6,864 nt of DNA from CBDTTW01 sp965363675. GTDB taxonomy: Bacteria; Bacteroidota; Rhodothermia; Rhodothermales; DASSAV01. The notes beneath the pieces were generated by a model that made no database searches, was not told where the DNA came from, and saw nothing but the letters and a program-made list of their open reading frames with translations. Of this stretch, positions 1 to 6,210 are shown one piece after another; position 1 is the first letter of the stretch, and each line of letters opens with the position of its first letter. The stretch lies in assembly GCA_965363675.1 (NCBI GenBank), contig CBDTTW010000166.1, positions 1 through 6,864 on the forward strand, written 5' to 3'. The translations under genes and the position numbers were made by a program.

Positions 1-139
1 CGCCCGCGCCCTCCTGGCCCACCGTCCCGACTACTCGGCCCGCCAGATCGTGGAAGCCGGGCTGCACATCGCGGCGGACATTTGCATCTATACGAATCAT
101 CAACTGACCGTTCTGGATATCGAAGCGGCCGCCCCATGA
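1..139 (+). CDS. hslV: HslV, peptidase subunit of the HslUV protease (C-terminal fragment)
   Basis: This is the last 45 codons of a gene that starts before the window; the reading frame begins at base 2 and the TGA stop is 137-139. The visible tail contains RALLAH, then SARQIVEAGLHIAADICIYT and NHQLTVLDI, which is the characteristic C-terminal end of HslV (ClpQ). HslV is the cytoplasmic threonine peptidase that forms a double hexameric ring and degrades proteins unfolded and fed in by HslU. The catalytic N-terminal threonine is outside the window, so activity cannot be judged here. The partner gene hslU lies on the same strand but one gene further on (1125-2522), which supports the assignment. 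The family call is secure from the conserved tail even though most of the protein is missing. Confidence 0.94.
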   Translation, partial: ARALLAHRPDYSARQIVEAGLHIAADICIYTNHQLTVLDIEAAAP

Positions 140-171
140 CTTCGGCGCGCCGCACGCCCCTATATTGATTT

Positions 172-1086
172 ATGCGAACCCACCCTACCGACGCCGCCCC
201 TCGCGCGGCCCAGGCGCCGCAAGCGGCCGCCTTCATCGACTTTGAAAACCTCTACCGGGCGCTGCATGCCCGCCACGCGGACGCCGACGAAGCCGAGGAA
301 GCCCTGACGGAGATCCTGCACGGCCTCAAGCGTTTCCTGGCCGAGGAGCTTCCCGGCGGCGGCCCCGCGCGCGCCTACGCCGACTTCAACGACCTGGCCG
401 AGCACGGCGCCTTCCTCCAGCGCGCCCTGTTCGACCTCGGCTTCGAGCCGCGCTACGTCAGCGCCGAGCACCAGGCCGCCGCCGCCGCCGAGCAGCTCTG
501 CATCGAAGCGGCGGCGCTCTCCGCCGGCCCCCACCCGCCCGGCGCCTTCGTCATCGTCACCGGCGACCGGCTCTACGTGCCGCTGCAAGCGTGGCTGCGG
601 CAATGCGGGCGGCGCGTGGTCACCTTCAGCGCCGCGCCCCGGCGCGTGGCCGCCGCCGCGCCCTTCCTCGACACGCGCGATGCGCTCGACCTGGGCGCGC
701 TCGTCGGCAAAGGGGGCCGGAGCGCCCCGGCGCGCCCCCCCGCCGCCGGCGACGGCAGCGCCGAGAAGCCGCCCGCCGCGCCCCGCCGCCTCGAAGACCC
801 TGCCGCCCGGCGCGCCCTCGAAATCATCGAGGAGCACTTCGGGCAGTACGACGAGGTATTCCTGACGCCCCTGCTGCGCAAGTTCTCCGACGAGTTCGAC
901 GACGCGTGCGACCCCAAGGCCATCGTGGCGCTGCTGGAAGAAGCCGGGGCCGCCTGGCTCGAAAAACGCGAAGGCTTTCCCTACGCCTACACCGTGCTGC
1001 TCGTCGATGCGGCGCACCCCGACGTGCAGGCCGTGCGCGCCGCCTACGGCCGCGCCGACGCCCTTCCCTCCGACTTCACCCTTTGA
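172..1086 (+). CDS. NYN (PIN-like) domain protein with a C-terminal helical domain
   Basis: A 304-residue soluble protein with no signal peptide or membrane segment. Residues about 20-165 look like a NYN domain, the PIN-like fold of LabA/DUF88 proteins and RNases. Residues 21-28 (FIDFENLY, Asp23) match the first acidic motif, ADF at 70-72 supplies another Asp, and FVIVTGDRLYVPL at 126-138 followed by a Gly-Arg-Arg-Val-Val strand matches the last motif. The active site looks weakened: family members usually read GDSDF where this one reads GDRLY, and the central Asp pair seems replaced around residues 105-112 (EQLCIE). A low-complexity Ala/Pro/Arg linker (about 180-208) leads to a helical domain at 212-280 that resembles a winged helix, possibly LOTUS-like. 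It sits 32 bases after hslV and 38 before hslU, so it is probably co-transcribed with them. No Shine-Dalgarno precedes the ATG. Family fairly sure; RNase activity and substrate unknown. Confidence 0.8.
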   Translation: MRTHPTDAAPRAAQAPQAAAFIDFENLYRALHARHADADEAEEALTEILHGLKRFLAEELPGGGPARAYADFNDLAEHGAFLQRALFDLGFEPRYVSAEHQAAAAAEQLCIEAAALSAGPHPPGAFVIVTGDRLYVPLQAWLRQCGRRVVTFSAAPRRVAAAAPFLDTRDALDLGALVGKGGRSAPARPPAAGDGSAEKPPAAPRRLEDPAARRALEIIEEHFGQYDEVFLTPLLRKFSDEFDDACDPKAIVALLEEAGAAWLEKREGFPYAYTVLLVDAAHPDVQAVRAAYGRADALPSDFTL

Positions 1087-1124
1087 GCGGCGCGCCGGCT
1101 CCCGGCGCGGCCGCCTTACCTGGT

Positions 1125-2522
1125 ATGGAACGAGAACTCACCCCGCGTGAAATCGTCGAGCAGCTCGACACCTACATCATCGGCCAGACCGACGCCAAGA
1201 AGAGCGTCGCGATTGCGCTGCGCAACCGCTGGCGCCGCCGGCAGGCGTCCGAGGACATGCGCAACGAGATCATGCCCAACAACATCATCATGATCGGCCC
1301 GACGGGCGTCGGCAAAACCGAGATCGCCCGCCGCCTGGCGCGCCTGGCCGGAGCGCCGTTCATCAAGGTCGAGGCCACCAAATTCACCGAAGTCGGGTAC
1401 GTAGGCCGCGACGTGGACAGCATCATCCGCGACCTGATGGACATCGCCGTCAACATGGTGCGCGAGGAGCATACCGCCGGCGTCGGGGACCGGGCGCGCG
1501 AGGCCGCCGAGGACCGCATCCTCGACATCCTGATCCCGCCCGCCGGGCGCGCCGCCGACGAGGCCGCCCCCGGCCCCGGCTTCCTCATCGGCCCGTCGTC
1601 GGCCGCCGAACCTGCCGGCGAGGCGGACGTGCGCGAGCGCACCCGCGCCAAGTTCCGCGAGAAGCTGGTCCGAGGCGACCTCGACGCGCGCGAGGTAGAG
1701 CTGGAGGTCAGCGGCGACGGCTCGCCCACGCTCCAGATCTTCGGCCCGATGGGCATGGAGGAAATGGGCATGAACATCCAGGAGCTTTTCGGCAACCTCG
1801 GCGGCAAGAAAAAGAAAAAGCGCCGCATGCCGGTCTCCGAAGCCCGGACGATCCTGGCGCAGGAGGAAGCGCAAAAGCTCATCGACATGGACAAGGTCTC
1901 GCGCGAGGCCCTGGAGCGGGTGCAGCAAATGGGCATCGTGTTCATCGACGAGATCGACAAGGTGGCCGCGCGCGGCGGCAATAAGGCCGGCGGCCCCGAC
2001 GTATCGCGCGAGGGCGTGCAGCGCGACCTGCTGCCCATCGTCGAGGGCAGCAACGTGATGACCAAGTACGGCATGGTCAAGACGGACCACATTCTGTTCA
2101 TCGCCTCGGGCGCGTTCCACGTCGCAAAGCCGAGCGACCTCATCCCGGAGCTTCAGGGCCGCTTCCCGATTCGCGTGGAGCTGAGCAGCCTGACCGAGAG
2201 CGACTTCTACAGCATCCTGACGAAGCCGCGCAACGCCCTGCTCAAACAGTACGCGGCGCTGCTGGCCTCGGAGGGCGTCGAGATCACCTTCGAGGAGGAT
2301 GCCGTGCGCGAGGTGGCGCGCGTGGCGGCCCAGGTCAACGCCGAGGTCGAGAACATCGGCGCGCGCCGCCTGCACACTATCCTGACGACGCTGCTCGAAG
2401 AGATTCTGTACAAGGTGCCCGATAGCATGGAGGAAACCGCGCTTACGATCACGGCGGCGATGGTGCGCGAGCGCCTTTCGGCCATCGTGCAGAACCGGGA
2501 CCTGAGCCAGTACATCCTTTAG
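1125..2522 (+). CDS. hslU: HslU, ATPase/unfoldase subunit of the HslUV protease
   Basis: A 465-residue AAA+ ATPase of the Clp/Hsp100 family (E. coli HslU has 443). It forms a cytoplasmic hexamer that unfolds substrates and threads them into HslV. Visible landmarks: LTPREIVEQLDTYIIGQ at 5-21, Walker A GPTGVGKT at 58-65, the substrate-gripping pore loop GYVG at 91-94, the inserted I domain at about 110-250, Walker B GIVFIDEID at 270-278, the arginine finger region QGRFPIRVEL with Arg346, and sensor 2 GARRLHT at 412-418. The last seven residues (DLSQYIL) match the C-terminal tail that docks between HslV subunits and activates it. The extra length lies mainly in the I domain: an Ala/Pro/Gly-rich stretch at about 140-165, plus a lysine run near 228. 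The frame stays open upstream to 591, but homology starts at the ATG at 1125 (MERELTPREI), so that start is chosen. No clear Shine-Dalgarno is seen. Confidence 0.98.
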   Translation: MERELTPREIVEQLDTYIIGQTDAKKSVAIALRNRWRRRQASEDMRNEIMPNNIIMIGPTGVGKTEIARRLARLAGAPFIKVEATKFTEVGYVGRDVDSIIRDLMDIAVNMVREEHTAGVGDRAREAAEDRILDILIPPAGRAADEAAPGPGFLIGPSSAAEPAGEADVRERTRAKFREKLVRGDLDAREVELEVSGDGSPTLQIFGPMGMEEMGMNIQELFGNLGGKKKKKRRMPVSEARTILAQEEAQKLIDMDKVSREALERVQQMGIVFIDEIDKVAARGGNKAGGPDVSREGVQRDLLPIVEGSNVMTKYGMVKTDHILFIASGAFHVAKPSDLIPELQGRFPIRVELSSLTESDFYSILTKPRNALLKQYAALLASEGVEITFEEDAVREVARVAAQVNAEVENIGARRLHTILTTLLEEILYKVPDSMEETALTITAAMVRERLSAIVQNRDLSQYIL

Positions 2523-2546
2523 GCCGCCCATGCCCGCGCGCCCCGC

Positions 2547-3518
2547 ATGACGCCTCCTTCCGCCCCCGACGCCGACGCCGTGCGGCGGCGCTTCGGCGCG
2601 AGCCCGCGCTACACGCCGTACTCGGATCCGGCGTATGCGGCATGCCTTCGGGAGGCGCTCGGGGTAGGGTGGCGCCTGTTCACGGCGCGCGCGGCCTCGC
2701 ACGAGGCGTTCGCGCTCGTCTACGAGCGGCGCGCCCTGACGGGCCGGCGCGCCGTCGTGCCGCCGCTGACGGCCTACACGCCCATCGTAGCCGACCCGCC
2801 CCCACGCCCCCACGAAATCGCCGCGCGCGCCGCCGCGACGGAAGCCCTCGCCGCGCAGCTCGAAGACCGCTACCGCTACGCGGCGCTGCATTTGCACCCC
2901 GCCGACGCCGACGTGCGCGCCCTGACGTGGCGCGGCTGGAAAGCGCAGCCGCTCTACACGTACCTGTTGCCCCTGGGCGCGGACGACGCGCAGGCCCGGT
3001 GGTCGGCGGCGACGCGGCGCACCTACACGCGCGAGGCCGTCCGGTTTGCCGTCGGCGAGGAGCCCGAGGCGGCGGCGGCCATCGCCGGGCTGTGCGCCGA
3101 GAGCTACGCACGCCACGGGCGCCGCCCGCCTGCGCCTGTAGACCGGCTCGCGCGGCTCGTCGGGGGGTTGCAGGCATGCGGCATGGCGCGGCTGTTCGCG
3201 GCGCGCCCGGCTTCCGGGGGACCTCCGGAGGCCGGGCTGGCCGTGCTGCGCCACGGCGCAACGGCCTACTACTGGGTCGCCGGCAGCCGCCCCGGCCCCG
3301 CCATGACGGTGCTGCTCGGGGGGGTGTTGCCCCTGCTGGCGCGCGAGGGCGTCCGCACGTTCGACTTCGTGGGAGCCAACACGCCCTCCATCGCCGAATT
3401 CAAGCGGCGTTTCGGGGCGGAGCTTCAGGTGTACTACCGGGTGCAGAAGTCCAACCCGGGCGCTTTCCTGGGCCGCTTCGTCGCCGCCGGGGGGCGTCTC
3501 ACACGGCGGGGCATTTAA
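2547..3518 (+). CDS. FemAB-like / GNAT-superfamily acyltransferase
   Basis: A 323-residue protein with no signal peptide or membrane segment, so probably cytoplasmic. It resembles the FemAB-like proteins of the GNAT superfamily, which move acyl or aminoacyl groups onto peptidoglycan, lipids or polysaccharide precursors. The diagnostic part is residues 271-293: TFDFVGANTP, then SIAEFKRRFGAEL, close to the 'DF-G-N-P-I-FK-x-FG' signature of this fold. Also typical are the PLYTYLLPL strand at 135-143 followed by ATRRTYTREA at 155-164, and the YYWVAGS strand at 241-247. Substrate cannot be read from the sequence. It starts 24 bases after the hslU stop and is followed 63 bases later by a polysaccharide flippase, so a role in envelope or surface-glycan modification is a reasonable inference. 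The ATG at 2547 is used; an ATG at 2530 is out of frame and opens only a six-codon ORF ending in ATGA. No Shine-Dalgarno is visible. Confidence 0.8.
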   Translation: MTPPSAPDADAVRRRFGASPRYTPYSDPAYAACLREALGVGWRLFTARAASHEAFALVYERRALTGRRAVVPPLTAYTPIVADPPPRPHEIAARAAATEALAAQLEDRYRYAALHLHPADADVRALTWRGWKAQPLYTYLLPLGADDAQARWSAATRRTYTREAVRFAVGEEPEAAAAIAGLCAESYARHGRRPPAPVDRLARLVGGLQACGMARLFAARPASGGPPEAGLAVLRHGATAYYWVAGSRPGPAMTVLLGGVLPLLAREGVRTFDFVGANTPSIAEFKRRFGAELQVYYRVQKSNPGAFLGRFVAAGGRLTRRGI

Positions 3519-3528
3519 AGCCTATCTT

Positions 3529-3569
3529 GTGCGCCGCCCTGCGCACCTCGCCATGCCGCCCCCGGCGGC
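3529..3569 (+). other. Two tandem stem-loops in the acyltransferase-flippase gap
   Basis: The 63-base gap holds two perfect inverted repeats. The first pairs GTGCGC (3529-3534) with GCGCAC (3541-3546) around a 6-base loop. The second pairs GCCGCC (3555-3560) with GGCGGC (3564-3569) around CCC, ending 12 bases before the flippase ATG. Neither is followed by a T run on either strand, so they are not standard intrinsic terminators. In mRNA they could slow ribosomes, protect ends or modulate flippase translation. Short GC palindromes are common by chance in DNA this GC-rich, so the functional claim is weak although the pairing itself is exact. Confidence 0.35.
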
Positions 3570-3581
3570 CCTTCACGCGCC

Positions 3582-5093
3582 ATGCCGCCACGCTCCGGGC
3601 CGAAGGTTTTCGGCCGGTTCTCCCACCTGTTTTCCGACACCGGCTTTCGCGGCCCCGTCCTGACGCTGCTCTCCGGCTCGGCCGTGGCGGCCGTCATCTC
3701 GTTCGGGGCGCAGATCATCCTGGCGCGCCTTTATACCCCTACCGACTTCGGCGTGGCGAACTATTTCATCAGCGTGCTGAGCATCCTGATCACGTTCTCC
3801 TCGCTGCGCTACGAGGACGCCGTGATGCTGCCCGCCGACGACCGGGAGGCGGCGGCGCTGGGGTGGGGCGCGTTGCTGCTCGTGGGGGGCTTCAGCCTGG
3901 CGCTGCTGGGGCTTACGCCCGTGCGCGAGCAGGCGGCGGCGTGGGTGGAGGTGCCCGGCCTGGCCCCGTTCGTGCCGCTCATTCCGGCGGCGCTTTTCAG
4001 CATGCGCCTGTTCAAGGTGCTCGAAAACTGGCACACCCGGAAGAGCGCCTTCCGCAAGGTGTCGCGGGTGCAGGTCAGCAGCAACCTGATGATGTCGGCC
4101 TACCGCCTGGCGGTCGGGTTTGCGCGCCCGGCGCCGGGGGCCGGGGGGCTCATCGGCGGCTTTGTGGCGGCGCAGGTGCTTGGCGCGGCGATCTACGGCC
4201 GGCACGCCGTGCGCGCGTGGGGGCGCACCTTCCGCGAAGCCTTCGCCTGGGCCCCTATACGCGCCGGCTACCTGCGCTACTACACGTTTTCAGTGTTCAG
4301 CACCCCCTCGGCGCTTATCGGCATCGTGCTGATCCGGCTGCCCCTGCTGCTGTTGCCGCTCATCGGCTTCAGCGAGGACGTGCTGGGCAGATACGCCGTT
4401 GCGACGAACCTGATGGCGATTCCGTTCAGCCTGATCGGCACGTCGGTGGGGCAGGTGTTTTTCGTGCAGGCGGCGGAGGCGCGGCGCAGCGGCGGGCTGG
4501 GGCGGCTCCTGGAAAACGTGCACCAGCGCCTGGTGATGCTGGGCATCTTTCCCACGCTCGCCGTGATGCTGGCCGGGCCGCAGCTCTGCGGGCTCATCTA
4601 CGGCCCCGAGTGGCGCGAGGCGGGAGTATACCTTCAGCTCCTGGCCGCATGGCTGTTTCTGGCCGCCGTCGTCTCGCCGCTGACCTACGTCTACGACGTG
4701 CTCGAAAAGCAGCGCGCCGCGCTGATCGTCAACCTGACGAGCCTGGCCCTGCTGGCGGCGGCCCTCGCGGCGCCGGCGGGCGCCGAGCGCGGCATCCTGG
4801 AGGTGCTGCTGCGCCTGAGCATCGCCGGCGTCGGGACGCGGCTGCTGCAACTGGGGGTGGCGGCGCGGCTGGCCGGAGCAAACGCCGGAGCGCTCGGCAA
4901 GGCGCACCTGCGGTACGGCTTGCTGAGCGCTCCGTTTTTGCTGCCGGCGGCCGGGGCGCTGGCCCTCGGCTCGGCCTGGGGGACGCTGGCGGCGCTTGCC
5001 CTGGGCGGCCTGGGCTATGCGGCCCTGCTCATACGCCGGGAGGGGCTGCTGCGCGCCCGGCCCGAGGGGGCTACAGGATCGAGCGGAACGTAG
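3582..5093 (+). CDS. Wzx-type polysaccharide/oligosaccharide flippase (MOP superfamily)
   Basis: A 503-residue, strongly hydrophobic integral membrane protein with roughly 12 or more predicted membrane segments (for example about 26-48, 60-75, 95-112, 128-143, 244-263, 275-295, 318-340, 350-370, 380-397 and 448-485). Such proteins move lipid-linked sugar units across the cytoplasmic membrane. Family hallmarks are ARLYTPTDFGVANYF at 48-62, then SLRYEDAVMLP at 74-84, and GPEWREAGVYLQLLA at 341-355 in the second half. The length is normal for Wzx/RfbX-like proteins. No glycosyltransferase or polymerase gene lies nearby in the window, so the exported glycan is unknown. It is the last gene of the plus-strand run and overlaps the convergent bacilliredoxin by 23 bases. 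The ATG at 3582 is used; the ATG at 3553 is in another frame. No Shine-Dalgarno is seen. Family call is strong, substrate unknown. Confidence 0.9.
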   Translation: MPPRSGPKVFGRFSHLFSDTGFRGPVLTLLSGSAVAAVISFGAQIILARLYTPTDFGVANYFISVLSILITFSSLRYEDAVMLPADDREAAALGWGALLLVGGFSLALLGLTPVREQAAAWVEVPGLAPFVPLIPAALFSMRLFKVLENWHTRKSAFRKVSRVQVSSNLMMSAYRLAVGFARPAPGAGGLIGGFVAAQVLGAAIYGRHAVRAWGRTFREAFAWAPIRAGYLRYYTFSVFSTPSALIGIVLIRLPLLLLPLIGFSEDVLGRYAVATNLMAIPFSLIGTSVGQVFFVQAAEARRSGGLGRLLENVHQRLVMLGIFPTLAVMLAGPQLCGLIYGPEWREAGVYLQLLAAWLFLAAVVSPLTYVYDVLEKQRAALIVNLTSLALLAAALAAPAGAERGILEVLLRLSIAGVGTRLLQLGVAARLAGANAGALGKAHLRYGLLSAPFLLPAAGALALGSAWGTLAALALGGLGYAALLIRREGLLRARPEGATGSSGT

Positions 5094-5586
5094 GCGGAAG
5101 GGCGCCTTCGGCCGGGTGGTCGGTCACGGTCGGCTTTTCGGGGCCGCCCTCGGCGCCGGCTTCGGTCCCGCAGAACTTGTTGTAGGCTTGCGAGAGGTCG
5201 GCGGCGATGGCGCCGGCGCTGCGCCCCTCGATGTGGCGGCGCTCGACGACGAAGGCCGGCTCGCCCTCCTTGAACAGCACGAACGCCGGCGAGGACGGCG
5301 GCACGCCCGGCATGAACTCGCGCAGGCGCGCTGTGGCCTCCACGTCCTGCCCCGCGAACACGGTGGCGTACTTCTCCGGCTGAATGGGCGTGTGCATCGC
5401 CAGCGTGATGGCCGGGCGGGCGTTGGCCGCCGCGCAGCCGCACACCGAGTTGATGACCACCATCAGGGTGCCCTCGCGGGCGGCTTCCAAGGCCGCATCT
5501 ACGTCTTGGGCGGTGCGGAGTTCTTCCACGCCGAGACGCGCGAGTTCCTCGCGCATGGGCGTCACGACGGCTTCCGGGTAAGGCAT
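5071..5586 (-). CDS. BrxA/BrxB-family bacilliredoxin
   Basis: A 171-residue cytoplasmic thioredoxin-fold protein of the YphP/YqiW (DUF1094) family. Bacilliredoxins remove bacillithiol from oxidised protein cysteines, restoring them after oxidative stress. The signature INSVCGCAAANARP at 45-58 carries the atypical CGC active site (Cys49, Gly50, Cys51). FAGQD at 77-81, the SSPAFVLFKEGEPAFVVERR region at 98-117 and LSQAYNKFC at 131-139 are also typical of the family. Known members are about 135-150 residues long, ending soon after the 'KFC' motif; here about 32 further residues follow (140-171), rich in Gly, Glu and Pro. The coding end overlaps the flippase gene on the other strand. The presence of this protein suggests a bacillithiol-making host. 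It lies 108 bases downstream of the YtxH-like gene on the same strand and may share its transcript. No Shine-Dalgarno precedes the ATG. I could not tell BrxA from BrxB. Confidence 0.95.
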   Translation of the reverse strand: MPYPEAVVTPMREELARLGVEELRTAQDVDAALEAAREGTLMVVINSVCGCAAANARPAITLAMHTPIQPEKYATVFAGQDVEATARLREFMPGVPPSSPAFVLFKEGEPAFVVERRHIEGRSAGAIAADLSQAYNKFCGTEAGAEGGPEKPTVTDHPAEGALPPTFRSIL

Positions 5587-5694
5587 GATATCTACAGGTT
5601 GGTTATGGCATAGAGACGCGGCGGCGACCCGGCGCGCGGGCTGCCGCAGACCGAGCCTCCGATACGCCGCCCGGGGCGCATTTGATCCGCGCCG
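5587..5694 (-). other. Intergenic gap between the YtxH-like gene and bacilliredoxin, with a stem-loop
   Basis: This 108-base gap contains an imperfect hairpin at 5621-5647: GCGGC (5621-5625) pairs with GCCGC (5643-5647), then a G-T wobble and one A-C mismatch, then CCCG (5628-5631) with CGGG (5637-5640), around the loop GCGCG. There is no T run after it on the minus strand, so it is a weak terminator candidate at best. It could reduce read-through from the YtxH-like gene. I see no clear promoter box for the bacilliredoxin here, so it may depend on the upstream gene's transcript. Confidence 0.3.
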
Positions 5695-6033
5695 CTACTC
5701 GTGCGGCATCCGGCGCAGGTCCTCGGCCACCTCCTCGCTTTCCAGCTCCCACGGCCCCGGCTCCGGGATGTAGTGCTCTACGGCGCGGTCGCGGGCCTCC
5801 CTGACCGCCGTCGCGAAATGCTCTCCCGACTCCTGGAGCTGCCGTTCGAGGTGCTGCAAACGAGCCTCCAGGTCGTGCAACTGCTCGCCCATGCGGCGCG
5901 TCTGCGCCTGCACGTTGACCGAGATGGAGCGCCGCAAATCATGGCCGCTTTTGGGGGCCAGCATGAGCCCGGCGCAGAAGCCGCCCGTAAACGCGGCAAG
6001 GGCCGTGACCAACCAATTTCGTTCCGTCTTCAT
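5695..6033 (-). CDS. YtxH-domain small membrane protein
   Basis: A 112-residue protein with one N-terminal membrane segment (about residues 7-26) directly followed by GLMLAPKSGHDLRR (22-35), the Gly-x-x-x-APxSG-x-x-x-R signature of YtxH-like proteins. Residues about 40-88 are charged and heptad-like (QLHDLEARLQHLERQLQESG), predicting a coiled coil on one side of the membrane; the tail is acidic and ends EDLRRMPHE. The molecular function of YtxH proteins is not established; Bacillus members belong to the general stress regulon. The frame is open to an ATG at 6120, which would add 29 residues, but the ATG at 6033 is preceded by the window's only good Shine-Dalgarno and puts the membrane segment at the usual place, so 6033 is chosen. 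It is divergent from the NlpC/P60 gene and upstream of the bacilliredoxin on the same strand, consistent with a stress-related pair. Confidence 0.85.
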   Translation of the reverse strand: MKTERNWLVTALAAFTGGFCAGLMLAPKSGHDLRRSISVNVQAQTRRMGEQLHDLEARLQHLERQLQESGEHFATAVREARDRAVEHYIPEPGPWELESEEVAEDLRRMPHE

Positions 6034-6038
6034 GACTG

Positions 6039-6048
6039 CACCTTTCCC
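6039..6048 (-). promoter_or_regulatory. Ribosome binding site of the YtxH-like gene
   Basis: Read on the minus strand this is GGGAAAGGTG, with AAAGG lying 7 bases before the ATG at 6033-6031. It decides the start codon for this gene and is the only convincing Shine-Dalgarno in the window. Confidence 0.6.
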
Positions 6049-6178
6049 GATGTAAAGTCTACTCCAGCTTATAACGCGGAAACAGGGCGTCGGAGCCCAC
6101 CCGCCCCCCGAACTCACCATTTATTGACGCTTGCAAAGGCGGCCCGCGTTTTGCACGCGCTCCGGGCCTTGCGGGCTC

Positions 6179-6207
6179 TTGCCATTGCGCCGCAAAAAAG
6201 GTAACAT
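6179..6207 (+). promoter_or_regulatory. Putative sigma-70-like promoter for the NlpC/P60 lipoprotein gene
   Basis: TTGCCA (6179-6184, five of six matches to the -35 consensus) is separated by exactly 17 bases from TAACAT (6202-6207, four of six matches to the -10 consensus). Transcription would start near 6213-6215, leaving a leader of about 55 bases before the ATG at 6270. An A6 run lies in the spacer. If the host uses the Bacteroidota-type promoter (TTTG and TAnnTTTG), this E. coli-like reading may be wrong; I saw no good match to that type here. Confidence 0.42.
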
Positions 6208-6210
6208 ACT

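Noticed and set aside
160..1017. 285-codon minus-strand frame opposite the NYN gene
   Set aside because: Gly/Ala/Arg-rich shadow frame with no domain; the plus-strand frame has recognisable NYN motifs.
591..1124. In-frame 178-codon extension upstream of HslU
   Set aside because: It overlaps the NYN gene in another frame, is Arg/Pro-rich without homology, and HslU family similarity starts right at the ATG at 1125.
2530..2550. Six-codon ORF overlapping the acyltransferase start as ATGA
   Set aside because: It could look like a translational coupling leader, but it has no ribosome site and is short enough to occur by chance.
1116..3254. Very long open frame on the minus strand (712 codons) across hslU and the acyltransferase gene
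   Set aside because: It lies antisense to two genes with clear homology, has no recognisable domain, is full of Arg/Ala/Gly/His low-complexity sequence, and is explained by the strong third-position GC bias of the plus-strand genes.
2642..5185. 847-codon open frame on the plus strand spanning the acyltransferase, the gap and the flippase
   Set aside because: It is an Arg/Ala/Gly-rich out-of-frame reading of two well-supported genes and matches no known family.
5665..5683. GC-rich palindrome CGCCCGGGGCG as a terminator of the YtxH-like gene
   Set aside because: The arms leave a loop of only one base and there is no T run in either direction.
6034..6120. Longer YtxH-like protein starting at the ATG at 6120
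   Set aside because: The added 29 residues would sit before the membrane segment and show no family motif, and the internal ATG at 6033 has a well-spaced Shine-Dalgarno.
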